This document shows, piece after piece, positions 42,806 through 52,389 of a stretch of DNA of 64,000 nucleotides. The stretch lies in assembly GCF_040892595.1 (NCBI RefSeq), contig NZ_JBFRYB010000001.1:1426001-1490000 (forward strand), written 5' to 3'. The notes beneath the pieces are model-generated. The model did no database searches. It saw only the letters and a program-made list of their open reading frames with translations, and was not told the DNA's origin. Every line of letters begins with the position of its first letter. Position 1 is the first letter of the stretch. The DNA comes from Zhongshania sp. R06B22. Lineage in GTDB: Bacteria > Pseudomonadota > Gammaproteobacteria > Pseudomonadales > Spongiibacteraceae. The position numbers and the translations under genes were made by a program.

Positions 42806-44248
42806 ATGCACCCTTATACTGAAATCACGGCAGAAATTGATAATGCTCCCGCAGGGCCTCAGATCGCCGCGCTGTTTGATTTTGACGGTACGATCATCGA
42901 AGGCTATTCGGTCTTTAGCTTTCTTCGTGAACAGGTACGCCGAGGCGACTTAGCGCCATTCGAAATACTGGCGACGGTCGACGCCGTTGCGCGTTTTGGC
43001 TTGGGCAATGCCGATTTCACTACGTTAATGTCACTGTCTGCCCATAGCATGAAAGGCTTAAAAGAAGAGGATTACCTCGATGTGGCCCAGAAGCTTTTTG
43101 AGCGCGATCTAGCAAAAAAAATCATTCCTGAAACTCGCGCCTTAATAGAAGCCCATATGCGCAAAGGCCACACGGTGGCAATTATTTCCTCCGCGACCCC
43201 ATATCAAGTTGTGCCCTGCGCGAAATATCTTGGCATCGATAAGGTCGCTTGCAGCACCATTGAAGTTAAGAACGGCATCTTTACCGGCGAACTGGGTGGT
43301 CCACTTTGCTTTGGTGTCGGCAAAGTTAATGCAGCCCTAGCATTGGCTGAGAGCAATGATGTCGATCTAGACAATAGCTATTTTTATTCTGACAGTACTG
43401 ACGACATCGAACTCCTCGAGTATGTCGGCAAACCGCGTCCCCTTAATCCGAGTAACAAATTAAGAGATATTGCTGAGAAACGTGGCTGGCCGGTACGGGT
43501 CTTTAAAAGCCGCTCAAGAAAATCAGTCATGGGTCTAACTCGTAATATCGCCACTAAGGTTAGCCTTGTTGGTTCGGTTTTAGCGGGCTTGCCTATATGG
43601 GCGCTCACAGGCTCTAAGCAGGAAGCTCGAAATTTTTCGATGTCGCTATTCGGTGACCTAGCGAGTGCAGTTGCTGGGCTCAAGCTTGAGGTTGTCGGTG
43701 AGAAAAATCTTTGGGCAGCCCGACCCGCAGTGTTCATCTTTAATCACCAAAGTGATATCGATGTCATGATTTGCGCCAAGCTGTTACGCCGTAACTTTTC
43801 AGGTGTCGGCAAGGCCGAGATTAAGAAAATGCCACTGATTGGCGTAGCTATGGAATACTCAGGCGTTGTGCTGATTGATCGCAATAATAGCAAGGGTGCG
43901 ATTGCGGCCCTGGATCCCTTGATCGACAGAATCAAGCAAGACCAGATTTCTGTTGTTATGGCGCCAGAGGGCACCCGCACCCATTCGAAGAAACCCAAGC
44001 CGTTCAAAAAGGGCGCATTTCATATCGCGATGCAGGCGGGGGTGCCGATTATTCCCATCGTTATTCATAACGCCATGGACGTATCCCCAATGGGTGATAC
44101 CTTGTATTACCCGGGTACTGTCGAGGTAGAAGTTCTCGCTCCTATTGATACCAGTGATTGGACCACAGCTAATCTCCACGCGCAGGTGTCAAAAGTAGAG
44201 GCGCTTTATAAAGCCGCCCTAGACAAGTCTACGGCCGTTGGTGAATGA
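42806..44248 (+). CDS. HAD-IB phosphatase/PlsC acyltransferase fusion
   Basis: A 480-aa bifunctional protein. The N-terminal half (about 20-220) is a SerB-like HAD-IB phosphatase: DFDGT at residues 25-29 with nucleophile Asp25 and acid Asp27, IISSATPYQVVPCAKYLG (motif II) and YFYSDSTDDIELLEYVG (motif IV). The second half (about 265-475) is a 1-acyl-glycerol-3-phosphate acyltransferase with NHQSDID (NHx4D block I), the EGTR block and PIIPIVI. Such fusions provide phosphatidic acid and may dephosphorylate it to diacylglycerol. A WS/DGAT gene follows 90 bases later, supporting triacylglycerol or wax ester synthesis; a similar neighbourhood is known in mycobacteria. Confidence 0.9.
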   Translation: MHPYTEITAEIDNAPAGPQIAALFDFDGTIIEGYSVFSFLREQVRRGDLAPFEILATVDAVARFGLGNADFTTLMSLSAHSMKGLKEEDYLDVAQKLFERDLAKKIIPETRALIEAHMRKGHTVAIISSATPYQVVPCAKYLGIDKVACSTIEVKNGIFTGELGGPLCFGVGKVNAALALAESNDVDLDNSYFYSDSTDDIELLEYVGKPRPLNPSNKLRDIAEKRGWPVRVFKSRSRKSVMGLTRNIATKVSLVGSVLAGLPIWALTGSKQEARNFSMSLFGDLASAVAGLKLEVVGEKNLWAARPAVFIFNHQSDIDVMICAKLLRRNFSGVGKAEIKKMPLIGVAMEYSGVVLIDRNNSKGAIAALDPLIDRIKQDQISVVMAPEGTRTHSKKPKPFKKGAFHIAMQAGVPIIPIVIHNAMDVSPMGDTLYYPGTVEVEVLAPIDTSDWTTANLHAQVSKVEALYKAALDKSTAVGE

Positions 44249-44338
44249 CTAGTGTGATTTTTATACGTTAGTAGACTTTTGATCTGCGGTCTCGGCCCTA
44301 CTTGAGACATATCATTACAGCATTAAGCGAGAGCGAGC

Positions 44339-45754
44339 ATGGAACAAATAAAACCCCAAGACGCGCAGTTCCTTTATACCGAAACAGACGATAATTTTAA
44401 TCACATCACAGTGCTACTTAACTTTGGTGGTCCCGCTGACGATAGCGAAAGCGCGGTTGACTGTGATGCAATGATAAAGTTTTTAAAGCAAAAGCTAGAA
44501 CAGCATTCAATGTACTCGCAACGCTTGGTGCGTTTACCTGCTGAGCTGGATTACCCCTACTGGGTTAACGACGAAGACTTCGACCCTGATGCGCACTTTA
44601 AAGTGTTGCCGCTTGCTGCGCCGGGTAATTGGCATGCCCTGCGGGAGGCTGCGTGCTACCTGCATTCGCAGCCCATGGATATGGAATGTCCCCTATGGGA
44701 TGTCACGATATTTACCGGTGTTCATTGCAACGGCGCCAATAAAAACGGGTTCACCATTGCTATGCGGCTGCATCATGTCGCCATTGACGGGGTGGGGATG
44801 GTAAAGCTGTTGGCAAGCTTAGCAATGCCCGCAACCGCACTCGATGCTGTCCCAGTAGCCGAGCCTAGCGAGCAGGGTAGCGTATTATCTTGGTCCAATG
44901 TGGCGGGGCGGGCAGTCGCCAATAGGCTGCGTCAATCCATCGACCTGGGCGGCACCTTATTAAAAGGTACCAAGCTTATCGCACCCTCAGCGCTGCGCTA
45001 CCTTAACACCAAGCCCTCAGAGCGGCAGCGTGTGCCCGCCAGCCGTTTTAATACTGGCGTTGGTGGCGACAAGATATTTGACGTGATTAATGTCGATCTT
45101 AAAGTCTTGAGTGCCCTGCGGCGTCTTCATCCGGGGGCAACGGTCAATGATGTTGTTCTGAGTATTTGCTCGGGTGCCTTGCGTCGGTACTTGGATAAAC
45201 ACGGTGAGCTGAACTCGCAATCTTTGGTTGCCTGGGTACCAATTAATGCTAGGACGGCGGAGAGCGAAAAAGGCGGTGACACCGGCAATAATTTAAGCGC
45301 GTTTACGGCTCCTATATACACAAATATTGCCGATCCAGCGGCCAGGCTGGACAAGATAGTGACGGCTACTCAGAATGGCAAGAGTGGAAAATCTGGAGCG
45401 GGTCTCCTTCTTAATATCACTAAATGTCTATCTGCTCCGGAGCAGTATTTATTCGCCCGCGCTATTAACGCAACGTCGGCTGCCAGCTCAACCTGTAATT
45501 TATTCGTCTCCAATGTTCCTGGCCCCGCCCAGCCAATTTCCTTGGCGGGGTATCCTTTGGAAAGTACATCGGGACTGCCACCCCTGGGCGAAGGCATGGG
45601 GCTCTTTATTGCCACGCCTAGCTACAACGGCAAACTGTATTTCAATGTGATTTCAACTGCGGCAATTTTGCCGGATATTGAGTTCTTCATGGAATGCCTT
45701 CAAGAATCGTTTATTGAGATGCAGGCATCACTGGCAGATCTGGGCAGCAGTTAA
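44339..45754 (+). CDS. Wax ester synthase/diacylglycerol acyltransferase (WS/DGAT)
   Basis: A 471-aa acyltransferase that esterifies fatty alcohols or diacylglycerol with acyl-CoA to make wax esters or triacylglycerol for storage granules. The catalytic HHxxxDG motif is HHVAIDG at residues 145-151, in MRLHHVAIDGVGMVKLLAS. Other family blocks are YPYWVNDEDFDPDAHF near residue 72, a central VNDVVLSICSGALRRYL segment and NLFVSNVPGPAQPISLAGYPL in the C-terminal domain. GAGAGCGAGC precedes the ATG. The HAD-PlsC gene upstream would supply substrate. No granule protein is seen here. Confidence 0.92.
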   Translation: MEQIKPQDAQFLYTETDDNFNHITVLLNFGGPADDSESAVDCDAMIKFLKQKLEQHSMYSQRLVRLPAELDYPYWVNDEDFDPDAHFKVLPLAAPGNWHALREAACYLHSQPMDMECPLWDVTIFTGVHCNGANKNGFTIAMRLHHVAIDGVGMVKLLASLAMPATALDAVPVAEPSEQGSVLSWSNVAGRAVANRLRQSIDLGGTLLKGTKLIAPSALRYLNTKPSERQRVPASRFNTGVGGDKIFDVINVDLKVLSALRRLHPGATVNDVVLSICSGALRRYLDKHGELNSQSLVAWVPINARTAESEKGGDTGNNLSAFTAPIYTNIADPAARLDKIVTATQNGKSGKSGAGLLLNITKCLSAPEQYLFARAINATSAASSTCNLFVSNVPGPAQPISLAGYPLESTSGLPPLGEGMGLFIATPSYNGKLYFNVISTAAILPDIEFFMECLQESFIEMQASLADLGSS

Positions 45755-45805
45755 GTCTTAGGGAATACGCTTCATGTTTTGGGACGTGGCTTTACACAGA
45801 GAAGC

Positions 45806-45819
45806 TTGAGCTAGATCAA
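45806..45819. promoter_or_regulatory. FNR/Anr-like box upstream of the truncated haemoglobin
   Basis: TTGAGCTAGATCAA matches the FNR/Anr consensus TTGAT-N4-ATCAA at nine of ten specified positions (G for T at position 5). It lies 96 bases before the start codon of the haemoglobin gene, a credible place for anaerobic activation. No FNR gene lies in this window. Confidence 0.5.
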
Positions 45820-45914
45820 GGACAGTCGAGTCCAAGTCTTGTGTAATGCCAAACTCAAATCACAAGGACAGATGTCGCCGCGCGGATTGCGGTGCATCTG
45901 TGGAGAGTTAGCGA

Positions 45915-46310
45915 ATGCCCCAAGAGCAAAGCCCCTATCAGATCTTGGGTGAAGACAAGATCAGGGCGCTCGCCAGCGCCTTCTATGAGGTCATGGACGA
46001 ATTACCCGATGCCAAGCGAATCAGAGAGATGCACGGCAAAAGCTTGGTCGATATTAAGCAGAAATTGGCCGAGTACTTGATCGGCTGGTTGGGTGGGCCT
46101 CCGCGGTATTACGAAAAGCACGGCACCGTCTGTCTCACCAAGCCCCATACTCCTTATGCTATTGGACCTGAGGAGCGAGATCAGTGGTTGATGTGTTTCG
46201 ACCTAGCTCTTGAGCGTATTGATGCAAGCGAAGATCTTAAACTTATGTTGCGCACCCCGGTGTCCCGTTTGGCCGATATGATTAAAAACCGCGATGATTC
46301 GGTGAGTTAG
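45915..46310 (+). CDS. Group II truncated haemoglobin
   Basis: A 131-aa 2-over-2 globin. The family pattern runs FYEVMDELPDAKRIREMH, then LIGWLGGPPRYYEKHGTVCLTKPHTPYAIGPEERDQWLMCF. The proximal haem ligand His78 (PHTPY) and the group II Trp91 are present. Group II haemoglobins bind oxygen and act in NO detoxification or oxygen handling. An FNR-like box lies upstream, hinting at induction when oxygen is low. GAGAGTTAG precedes the ATG. It is convergent with the LuxR regulator gene, 7 bases apart. Confidence 0.9.
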   Translation: MPQEQSPYQILGEDKIRALASAFYEVMDELPDAKRIREMHGKSLVDIKQKLAEYLIGWLGGPPRYYEKHGTVCLTKPHTPYAIGPEERDQWLMCFDLALERIDASEDLKLMLRTPVSRLADMIKNRDDSVS

Positions 46311-46317
46311 GTTTGCT

Positions 46318-49116
46318 TTAAAGTTGAAAGTGCCGCGCGACTGTCACAGCGGCAGTGCGGTTAGCAACGCGCAATTTTGCGTAAAGATTTTTCAAATGCC
46401 ATGCAATGGTATGCTGACTAACACTCATTTCTATGGCGAGCTCTTTGTTTTTTAGTCCCTTGGCAAGGAGTCTTAGCAGGTCTAGTTCCCTAGGGGTGAG
46501 TGGTTCTATGTCATTAATGTCAGTGGTAATCTCTTCTATGGTAGAGCGGCTGACGCCAAAATTTTCTTTTAGCGTAGTGAGGTATTGTTCACCCTCAAGG
46601 CTGCTGTTTAGATCGTCATCATTTGGCCAGCGCGATAGCGTCTTCTGGAACGCGTCGTGGAGTGCCGGATCAGATTCAATAAATGTCTGTAAGAAATTAC
46701 CCTTGGCACCAAGTTGGATTGATTCAGTAAGCCGATTAAGAACACTTCTATCCTTGCCAAGTTGCAGCAGTGCACTTGCTTCAATTAGCAGTATTTTAAT
46801 TAAGTGGCGATCTTGATTTAGCTTTCTGGCAAGTGCGGATTGTCTGTTCAGAATGGGAATAGTCTGTTCGGGCTTGCCGATACCTAGGAAGTACATGCAT
46901 GCACCCATATCAACATAGTATTGAACCTCAGACCAATATTCATGACTGCTGCTATCTTGCCGCATATTCAGTGTGCTGAGTTTTTTTAGATCGATGAATA
47001 CAGTCTCCGCCGACTCAAGCTTGCCATGCTTGCATAAGAGTCTAATTCGTTCAGACAACATCGCTGCCACTAAGCGACTGTAATTATCTTTTTTACCTAT
47101 AGCTTCGCCTTCCGCGAGAAACTGCAAAGCTTTCTCAACATCCCCTTCAGCGATAGCGAGCTTAGATGATGTTTGGTAGTAGCAAACTAAGGGCTCGATT
47201 ACTGAAGATTCGTGTCTAACAACTGCGCTATTTTGAATGCATTCAGAGGCGCGAGAAAAATCACCCCACTCATAATATATTTCGGCAGATAGCGCGCTCG
47301 GCACAGCGAAGGGCATCCACTGATCTTTAAAACCCTTACCTGCGATAAGTTGGGCTTTTTCGTAAAGTTCATTTGCTTGTTTCAGGTGGCCAGAAAGACG
47401 ATATCCGAGGCCTCGGAAAATGAGTATGTACACAGTTGCACGGAAATTATTTATGTCTCCTGAAATGTCATTTTCTATTGCGAGACGATGCCCCTCATCA
47501 AATCGTCCCTGATGCATTAAGGCATAAACTAATGCAGCAATATAGGTATTGCGAAAGAATATATGTTCTTTTGATATGTTAATTTCGACGGTATTCGCAA
47601 ATTCAGAAATTTGGATTTCATTGTCACTGACTACAGTAATAACCCCCTTCTGGGCCTCAATGTTACTCAGTAGTTTATCGAGTTTATGTTTGGCTACGGT
47701 ATTTTGTTCTCTAGCTAAAACCAATGTCGACTCTGCTTTGCTGCAGTGCATAATGGCAGTAGAGAAATCTCTTTGGAGAATGGCGACCCAACCTAGTCCA
47801 AGTTGCAGGCACGGATTTTCTTGTACATATTGAACTGGTAGACGATTAATCCATTTTGCTAGAGTCGCTAGTCGGTTTCTTGATAATAGCATTTCCAAAC
47901 TATTTTCTATGGCGTCGGCGGCGTAGTCCCAGTCCTCTACTACTAGCATATGATTTATAGCTTCATGTAGTAAATTGTTAGCTATACACCACTTATATGC
48001 TCTCCGGTGTATTAGATGCAGATCTTTATTTGTTCTTGACGACATTTTTGTTTGAAGAAAGCTGCGAAAAATATGATGGTAGCGATAGCAAGAAAGCTGC
48101 TCATCTAAGGTGACAATAAATAAATTCTTTCGACGTAATTGAGCTAGTATCGAATCGCTATCATGTCTTTCGGTTACCGCATCACAAAGCTCTGGTGTAA
48201 GTATCTCAAGTATTGATGTTTCAATAAGAAAATTCTTAATCAAATCTGGCAGTTGAGAAAAAATATCATATTCTATGTATTCGGAAAAGTCTGATTCCCG
48301 CCCCGAAAATCTACGTATATACTCATCGATATTGCTATCTTTCTTTAAAGATAAAGATGCTATATAAAGCCCGTTTATCCAGCCGTCGACCCGTTCAAGT
48401 AGTAATCCAATATTGTCATTACTCAGGCTTGGAAGTGACTTGCTCGAAAGTATTTTAACTGCTTCAGAATAGTTTACTCGTAAGTCGTCAGCAGATATTT
48501 CTATGAGATTTTTGCGTGCTCGGAGTTTCCCGAATTTAGCAAAAGACGATCGGCTCGCAATGATTATTCTAAGATTGTCGGGGCCACTACCGAGTAGCTC
48601 TACCATTATATCTTCAATATCAGCTGAATCAGACCGGTGAAGATCGTCTAGAATTATCGTAATAGGTTCGCCAAAAGACAGTATCTCGTTCATCAGGGTC
48701 GTCAGAATAACCCTAAAAGATAGCACCATTCCTGAACCGATTAATGCCTGGGATGCGACCCCTATATTCTTTCCTAGCGATTGAAGGGCGTAAGAAATCC
48801 CGGTCAGAAAGTGGATGGGGTCAGAGTCATTTTCCGAAACTGACAACCAGGCAACTTGTTTATTCTCTAATTTTAGCTGATTAAAATACTGAACAAGAAG
48901 ACTTGTTTTGCCAAATCCTGCGGGCGCAGAGACTAAATAATTACCATTAGAACCGTGGGATTCTTGTAAAAGAGTCAAGCATTGGCGCTCAATTAGCTCT
49001 ATTGAGCTTTTGGGAGGACGAGTTTTCGCCAAATTGACTATGCTTCGGTGATTCAGTTCATTCACAATGCGGGCTTCGTTATTGCTTATAATTGATGTTA
49101 TTGATTGGATGAACAA
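46318..49116 (-). CDS. MalT/AlkS-type ATP-dependent LuxR regulator
   Basis: A 932-aa STAND-ATPase transcription activator. Walker A is SAPAGFGKTS (63-72), Walker B ILDDLHRSD with Asp157-Asp158. A helical region with TPR-like repeats spans about 420-800, and the C-terminal LuxR HTH is LTPRELDLLRLLAKGLKNKELAI through RVANRTAAVTVARHF (about 868-930). This architecture is that of MalT and of AlkS, which senses alkanes. An inducer bound by the TPR part would drive transcription of the divergent operon at 49621. The gene is AT-rich (20 GC of 60 at 47581-47640), unlike the genes before it. Start TTG at 49116, uncertain. Confidence 0.88.
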   Translation of the reverse strand: MFIQSITSIISNNEARIVNELNHRSIVNLAKTRPPKSSIELIERQCLTLLQESHGSNGNYLVSAPAGFGKTSLLVQYFNQLKLENKQVAWLSVSENDSDPIHFLTGISYALQSLGKNIGVASQALIGSGMVLSFRVILTTLMNEILSFGEPITIILDDLHRSDSADIEDIMVELLGSGPDNLRIIIASRSSFAKFGKLRARKNLIEISADDLRVNYSEAVKILSSKSLPSLSNDNIGLLLERVDGWINGLYIASLSLKKDSNIDEYIRRFSGRESDFSEYIEYDIFSQLPDLIKNFLIETSILEILTPELCDAVTERHDSDSILAQLRRKNLFIVTLDEQLSCYRYHHIFRSFLQTKMSSRTNKDLHLIHRRAYKWCIANNLLHEAINHMLVVEDWDYAADAIENSLEMLLSRNRLATLAKWINRLPVQYVQENPCLQLGLGWVAILQRDFSTAIMHCSKAESTLVLAREQNTVAKHKLDKLLSNIEAQKGVITVVSDNEIQISEFANTVEINISKEHIFFRNTYIAALVYALMHQGRFDEGHRLAIENDISGDINNFRATVYILIFRGLGYRLSGHLKQANELYEKAQLIAGKGFKDQWMPFAVPSALSAEIYYEWGDFSRASECIQNSAVVRHESSVIEPLVCYYQTSSKLAIAEGDVEKALQFLAEGEAIGKKDNYSRLVAAMLSERIRLLCKHGKLESAETVFIDLKKLSTLNMRQDSSSHEYWSEVQYYVDMGACMYFLGIGKPEQTIPILNRQSALARKLNQDRHLIKILLIEASALLQLGKDRSVLNRLTESIQLGAKGNFLQTFIESDPALHDAFQKTLSRWPNDDDLNSSLEGEQYLTTLKENFGVSRSTIEEITTDINDIEPLTPRELDLLRLLAKGLKNKELAIEMSVSQHTIAWHLKNLYAKLRVANRTAAVTVARHFQL

Positions 49117-49620
49117 TACACTCTACATATTCAATACTCAAGGTTGGTTCTGGGCTCGCGGCTGAGCTTGCGCCCGGCCCGAAATCGGCACGAAAAAGCA
49201 GCAGCCGGCGCTAGCTAGCTAATAATTTATATCAAAACTTGTTCAATTTTTGATCAGGTTGCTATGTGGTTTATCGTCAGTCCTTAGCGATATATCTCTT
49301 AGCAACACTCAAAAGCCTAGTTGCCTATTCCGTCAGCCTTCCCTGTGGTCTACGTTGAGTCGCTAATGTACTGCGATGCCTGATCAGATCAGCTCGACAG
49401 AGCGGCTTGCTGTTTTTCTTCAGGCAGATGTACTAGTCCAGCGCCAGTAAATTCAATATCAAACTCCCTAGCTCCCCCCCCCCTCAGATTAATGGCAATC
49501 ATTATTACCTGCTTGGGTGGTTATTATTATCTCTAAGGTTACTACGATGACGTCATTGCAAGTGAGGTCTGCGGATATCGATTGACTTACGCAAGCCCGT
49601 AATTATAAAGGTGAGCCATT
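49117..49620. other. Divergent regulatory region with C10 tract
   Basis: A 504-base gene-free region between the regulator and the SDR operon. It must hold both promoters. Visible elements are a run of ten C at 49474-49483, the palindrome ATGACGTCAT at 49547-49556, and an imperfect repeat ATTATTACC ... GGTTATTAT around 49501-49526. I cannot assign operators with confidence. Confidence 0.45.
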
Positions 49621-50373
49621 ATGATAAAAGAAAAAGTAATCATCATTACAGGGGCCGGGTCAGGTATTGGCAAGGGAACCGCTCTAGCTATGGCTAAAGA
49701 GGGGGCGAAGTTAGTACTTGCTGATATAGACAGCGAAGCGGGTGAGAAGGTTTGTCTGGAGTTACTCGATCTAGGTTATGAGGCAACGTTTGTGCAGACC
49801 GATGTTACCGATCCGGTACAAGTAGAAAATATGGTTGCCCATGCCGTAAATACCTTTGGTCGCCTTGATTGTGCGTTTAACAACGCCGGGATTGAGGGAC
49901 AACTTGTTGCCTTAGATGAAATCGATCTTGATCACTTTGAGCACACCATCGCTGTAAATCTGAAGGGTGTCTTTTTATGCATGAAATATCAGCTAAAAGC
50001 GATGCTGAAAAACGGTGGCGGCGCGATCGTTAATAATTCATCGGTGATGGGGCTAGTGGCGGCGCCGATGATATCGACTTACTGCGCAAGCAAACACGCA
50101 GTAGTCGGTATAAGCAAAAGCGCGGCGCTTGATTACGTTAAACATAATATCCGCATTAATGCTGTTTGTCCTGGTGGCGTCGCGACTCCCATGGTTAGCC
50201 AAGTACTAGCCGAGACACCTGATGCTCTAAAAGACATTTTGGCTGCGGTACCCGCGAAGAGATTAGCCACTACAGCTGAATTGGCGGAAGCAGTTATCTG
50301 GCTTTGTTCCGATCGTTCAAGTTTTGTCACTGGAATAGTGTTGCCAGTAGATGGCGGATACACAGCGCAATAA
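49621..50373 (+). CDS. SDR-family oxidoreductase (island, first)
   Basis: A 250-aa classical short-chain dehydrogenase. The cofactor loop is TGAGSGIG (about residues 10-17), with LADIDSEAG whose Asp after beta-2 favours NAD(H); NNAG near 89; catalytic NNSSVMG and YCASK near 154; C terminus VDGGYTAQ. It probably oxidises an alcohol intermediate. AAAGGTGAG precedes the ATG. It opens the operon continuing into the flavin reductase 37 bases later. Confidence 0.88.
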   Translation: MIKEKVIIITGAGSGIGKGTALAMAKEGAKLVLADIDSEAGEKVCLELLDLGYEATFVQTDVTDPVQVENMVAHAVNTFGRLDCAFNNAGIEGQLVALDEIDLDHFEHTIAVNLKGVFLCMKYQLKAMLKNGGGAIVNNSSVMGLVAAPMISTYCASKHAVVGISKSAALDYVKHNIRINAVCPGGVATPMVSQVLAETPDALKDILAAVPAKRLATTAELAEAVIWLCSDRSSFVTGIVLPVDGGYTAQ

Positions 50374-50410
50374 TGCTCCGACTTAATATTGCACTAGGAG
50401 GAGCGGGTTT

Positions 50411-50902
50411 ATGACGATTGATTCTCGAGAGTTACGCAATGCACTGGGCTTATTCACCACTGGCGTGACGTTGATGACAACCACCTCAAAAAACGGTGAC
50501 GTGATTGCCATGACCGCAAATTCTTTTTCTTCATTGTCTTTGCAGCCGCCACTGGTGCTTTGGTCTATAGATTTAAACTCCAGTATTTTTGAGATTTTCA
50601 ATAGCGCCGATCGGTTTGCGGTAAATGTTTTAGCTATAGATCAGCGCGATATGGCAGATACTTTTGCCCGCTCTAAAAATGATCAATCTGAGCTCCTAAA
50701 GAGATTTGATATTGGTGATTATGGAAGTCCAGTCCTAAGTGGCTCGCGCGCAGTGTTGGAATGTGAAGTCGCTGCCAAGTATATCGTCGGCGATCATCAA
50801 ATCCTGATAGGAAAAGTACTTGGATATGAGGTCGATTCAACAGTTGCGCCACTGGTTTTTGCCAGTGGTAAGTATCACGAACTAGGCCCTCAGATTAGCT
50901 GA
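50411..50902 (+). CDS. Flavin reductase (HpaC-like)
   Basis: A 163-aa flavin reductase of the short HpaC type. The N-terminal block is ALGLFTTGVTLMTTTSKNGDVIAMTANSFSSLSLQPPLVLWS, residues about 10-52, and FAVNVLAIDQRDMADTFAR follows. It uses NAD(P)H to make free FMNH2 or FADH2, the partner needed by the luciferase-like monooxygenase two genes downstream. Strong ribosome-binding site AGGAGGAG. The ferredoxin gene starts 14 bases after its stop, so the genes are cotranscribed. Confidence 0.9.
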   Translation: MTIDSRELRNALGLFTTGVTLMTTTSKNGDVIAMTANSFSSLSLQPPLVLWSIDLNSSIFEIFNSADRFAVNVLAIDQRDMADTFARSKNDQSELLKRFDIGDYGSPVLSGSRAVLECEVAAKYIVGDHQILIGKVLGYEVDSTVAPLVFASGKYHELGPQIS

Positions 50903-50916
50903 AAGTAGGTGTGAAT

Positions 50917-51237
50917 ATGGTGAAAGTGAAGTTCGTATCCGCTAATGGTGGCGTCATAGACGCAGAATGTCAGCCGGGTCGTACTCTGATGGAGTGTGCC
51001 GGCGATTATATGGTGGCAGAGATTGAGGCGCAGTGTGGTGGTGGGTGTGCCTGTGGCACTTGTCATTGTTACCCGCGGAAGGAGTGGTTAGATAAGTTAC
51101 CTCCAATGGAGGACATTGAGGCCTGCACATTGGAGGGTGGGATGGCAGAGATTAGGCCTACTAGCAGGTTGGCATGTCAGATCGAGCTGACCGAGGAACT
51201 GTCTGGGCTGATTATTGATTTGCCGGAAATTGCTTGA
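50917..51237 (+). CDS. [2Fe-2S] ferredoxin, adrenodoxin/putidaredoxin type
   Basis: A 106-aa plant/adrenodoxin-type ferredoxin. The cluster cysteines follow C-x5-C-x2-C...C, seen in QCGGGCACGTCHC and the final RLACQIEL; two extra cysteines fall inside the loop. Such ferredoxins usually feed a P450 or ring hydroxylase, yet no P450, Rieske oxygenase or ferredoxin reductase is encoded in the operon. ATG at 50917 is chosen with AGGTG five bases before it; a GTG at 50911 is possible. The electron acceptor is unknown. Confidence 0.88.
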   Translation: MVKVKFVSANGGVIDAECQPGRTLMECAGDYMVAEIEAQCGGGCACGTCHCYPRKEWLDKLPPMEDIEACTLEGGMAEIRPTSRLACQIELTEELSGLIIDLPEIA

Positions 51238-51282
51238 GCAAAAATCGAACTTAAAAAATAACATTAAGATTGGAGAATTATA

Positions 51283-52347
51283 ATGGAAAAAATTGGCTTA
51301 CAGATAATGTTTCAGAACTATGGCAGTAGCATGTCAGATGTCGATCATGTTCAAGAAGAAATTGCGATTGCCGAGATGGCAGAACCAATGGGATTCGACG
51401 AAATATGGCCGGTGGAGCACCATTTTACTGACTATTCAGCGTGTCCAGACAATACCCAATTTTTATCTTACCTCGCCGGCAAAACATCAACAATAAAGCT
51501 TGCAACCGGTGCTGTAATTCTACCGTGGAATGACCCGCTTCGGGTTGCCGAGAAGATCAACTTCCTAGATCATTTGAGTAATGGCCGAGCCATTCTAGGT
51601 GTGGGTCGCGGGCTAGCGCGTTGCGAGTATCAAGGTTTCGGTATCAATATGGAAGAGTCGCGTGATCGCTTTGATGAATCGGCCGAAATGATTATTAGAG
51701 GCTTGGAAAGCGGCTTTGTAGAAGGCGATGGAGAGTTTTACAAGCAATCCCGAGTGGAGATACGTCCGCGGACTATTTCTACCTGGAAAGACCGTTTCTA
51801 CTCCGTAGCCATGTCGCCAGACTCAGTCTTGCAAGTAGCCAAACTTGGCGCGCAGATGATCCTCTTCTCTAATAAAACTGACGAGAAGCTTAAGGACTCT
51901 ATCGATATGTATAACACTGAGTATCGTAAATACCATGACGATGAACCTAAGCCACCGCGTCTTTGCGATTTTGTTGTGTGTCATGAAGATGCTGCGGAGG
52001 CAAGGAAATTAGCTAAAGCGCATATTGGTGGGTATTTCGCGTCAGTGATGGATCATTATGAGTTAGCTGGCGATCACTTTAAAAACAGTAAAGTTTATAA
52101 ATCTTATGGCGATGATATCGATATATACGAGAAGACCAATTTCGATACACTCATGGATGCGTATATAGACTGTAATTTGTACGGTACTCCTGAGCAAATC
52201 ATCGAACGAGTTGAGCGTCGCCGAAGCATTATTGGTAATTATGAGCAGAATATCTGCGTAAAATTCGGCGGTAATACTCAGCAGGTCGCTATTCATACTA
52301 TCGAGTTATTTATGGCTAAGGTGCTCCCAGCGCTGAGAGCGAAGTAG
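51283..52347 (+). CDS. LLM-class (luciferase-like) flavin monooxygenase
   Basis: A 354-aa TIM-barrel protein of the luciferase-like superfamily, the same length as LuxA. Recognisable blocks are AIAEMAEPMGFDEIWPVEHHF near residues 29-49, KLATGAVILPWNDPLRVAEKINFLDHLSNGRAILGVGRG (about 73-110) and a C-terminal YGTPEQIIERVERRRSI. It would use FMNH2 from the flavin reductase upstream to oxygenate a substrate, for example an aldehyde, ketone (type II Baeyer-Villiger, as in diketocamphane monooxygenases) or other hydrophobe. The exact reaction is inferred only at class level. TTGGAG precedes the ATG. Confidence 0.9.
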   Translation: MEKIGLQIMFQNYGSSMSDVDHVQEEIAIAEMAEPMGFDEIWPVEHHFTDYSACPDNTQFLSYLAGKTSTIKLATGAVILPWNDPLRVAEKINFLDHLSNGRAILGVGRGLARCEYQGFGINMEESRDRFDESAEMIIRGLESGFVEGDGEFYKQSRVEIRPRTISTWKDRFYSVAMSPDSVLQVAKLGAQMILFSNKTDEKLKDSIDMYNTEYRKYHDDEPKPPRLCDFVVCHEDAAEARKLAKAHIGGYFASVMDHYELAGDHFKNSKVYKSYGDDIDIYEKTNFDTLMDAYIDCNLYGTPEQIIERVERRRSIIGNYEQNICVKFGGNTQQVAIHTIELFMAKVLPALRAK

Positions 52348-52389
52348 GCAGAGGGCGCTTTATTGTCTGAACTTGCTGGAGGTGTTGCT

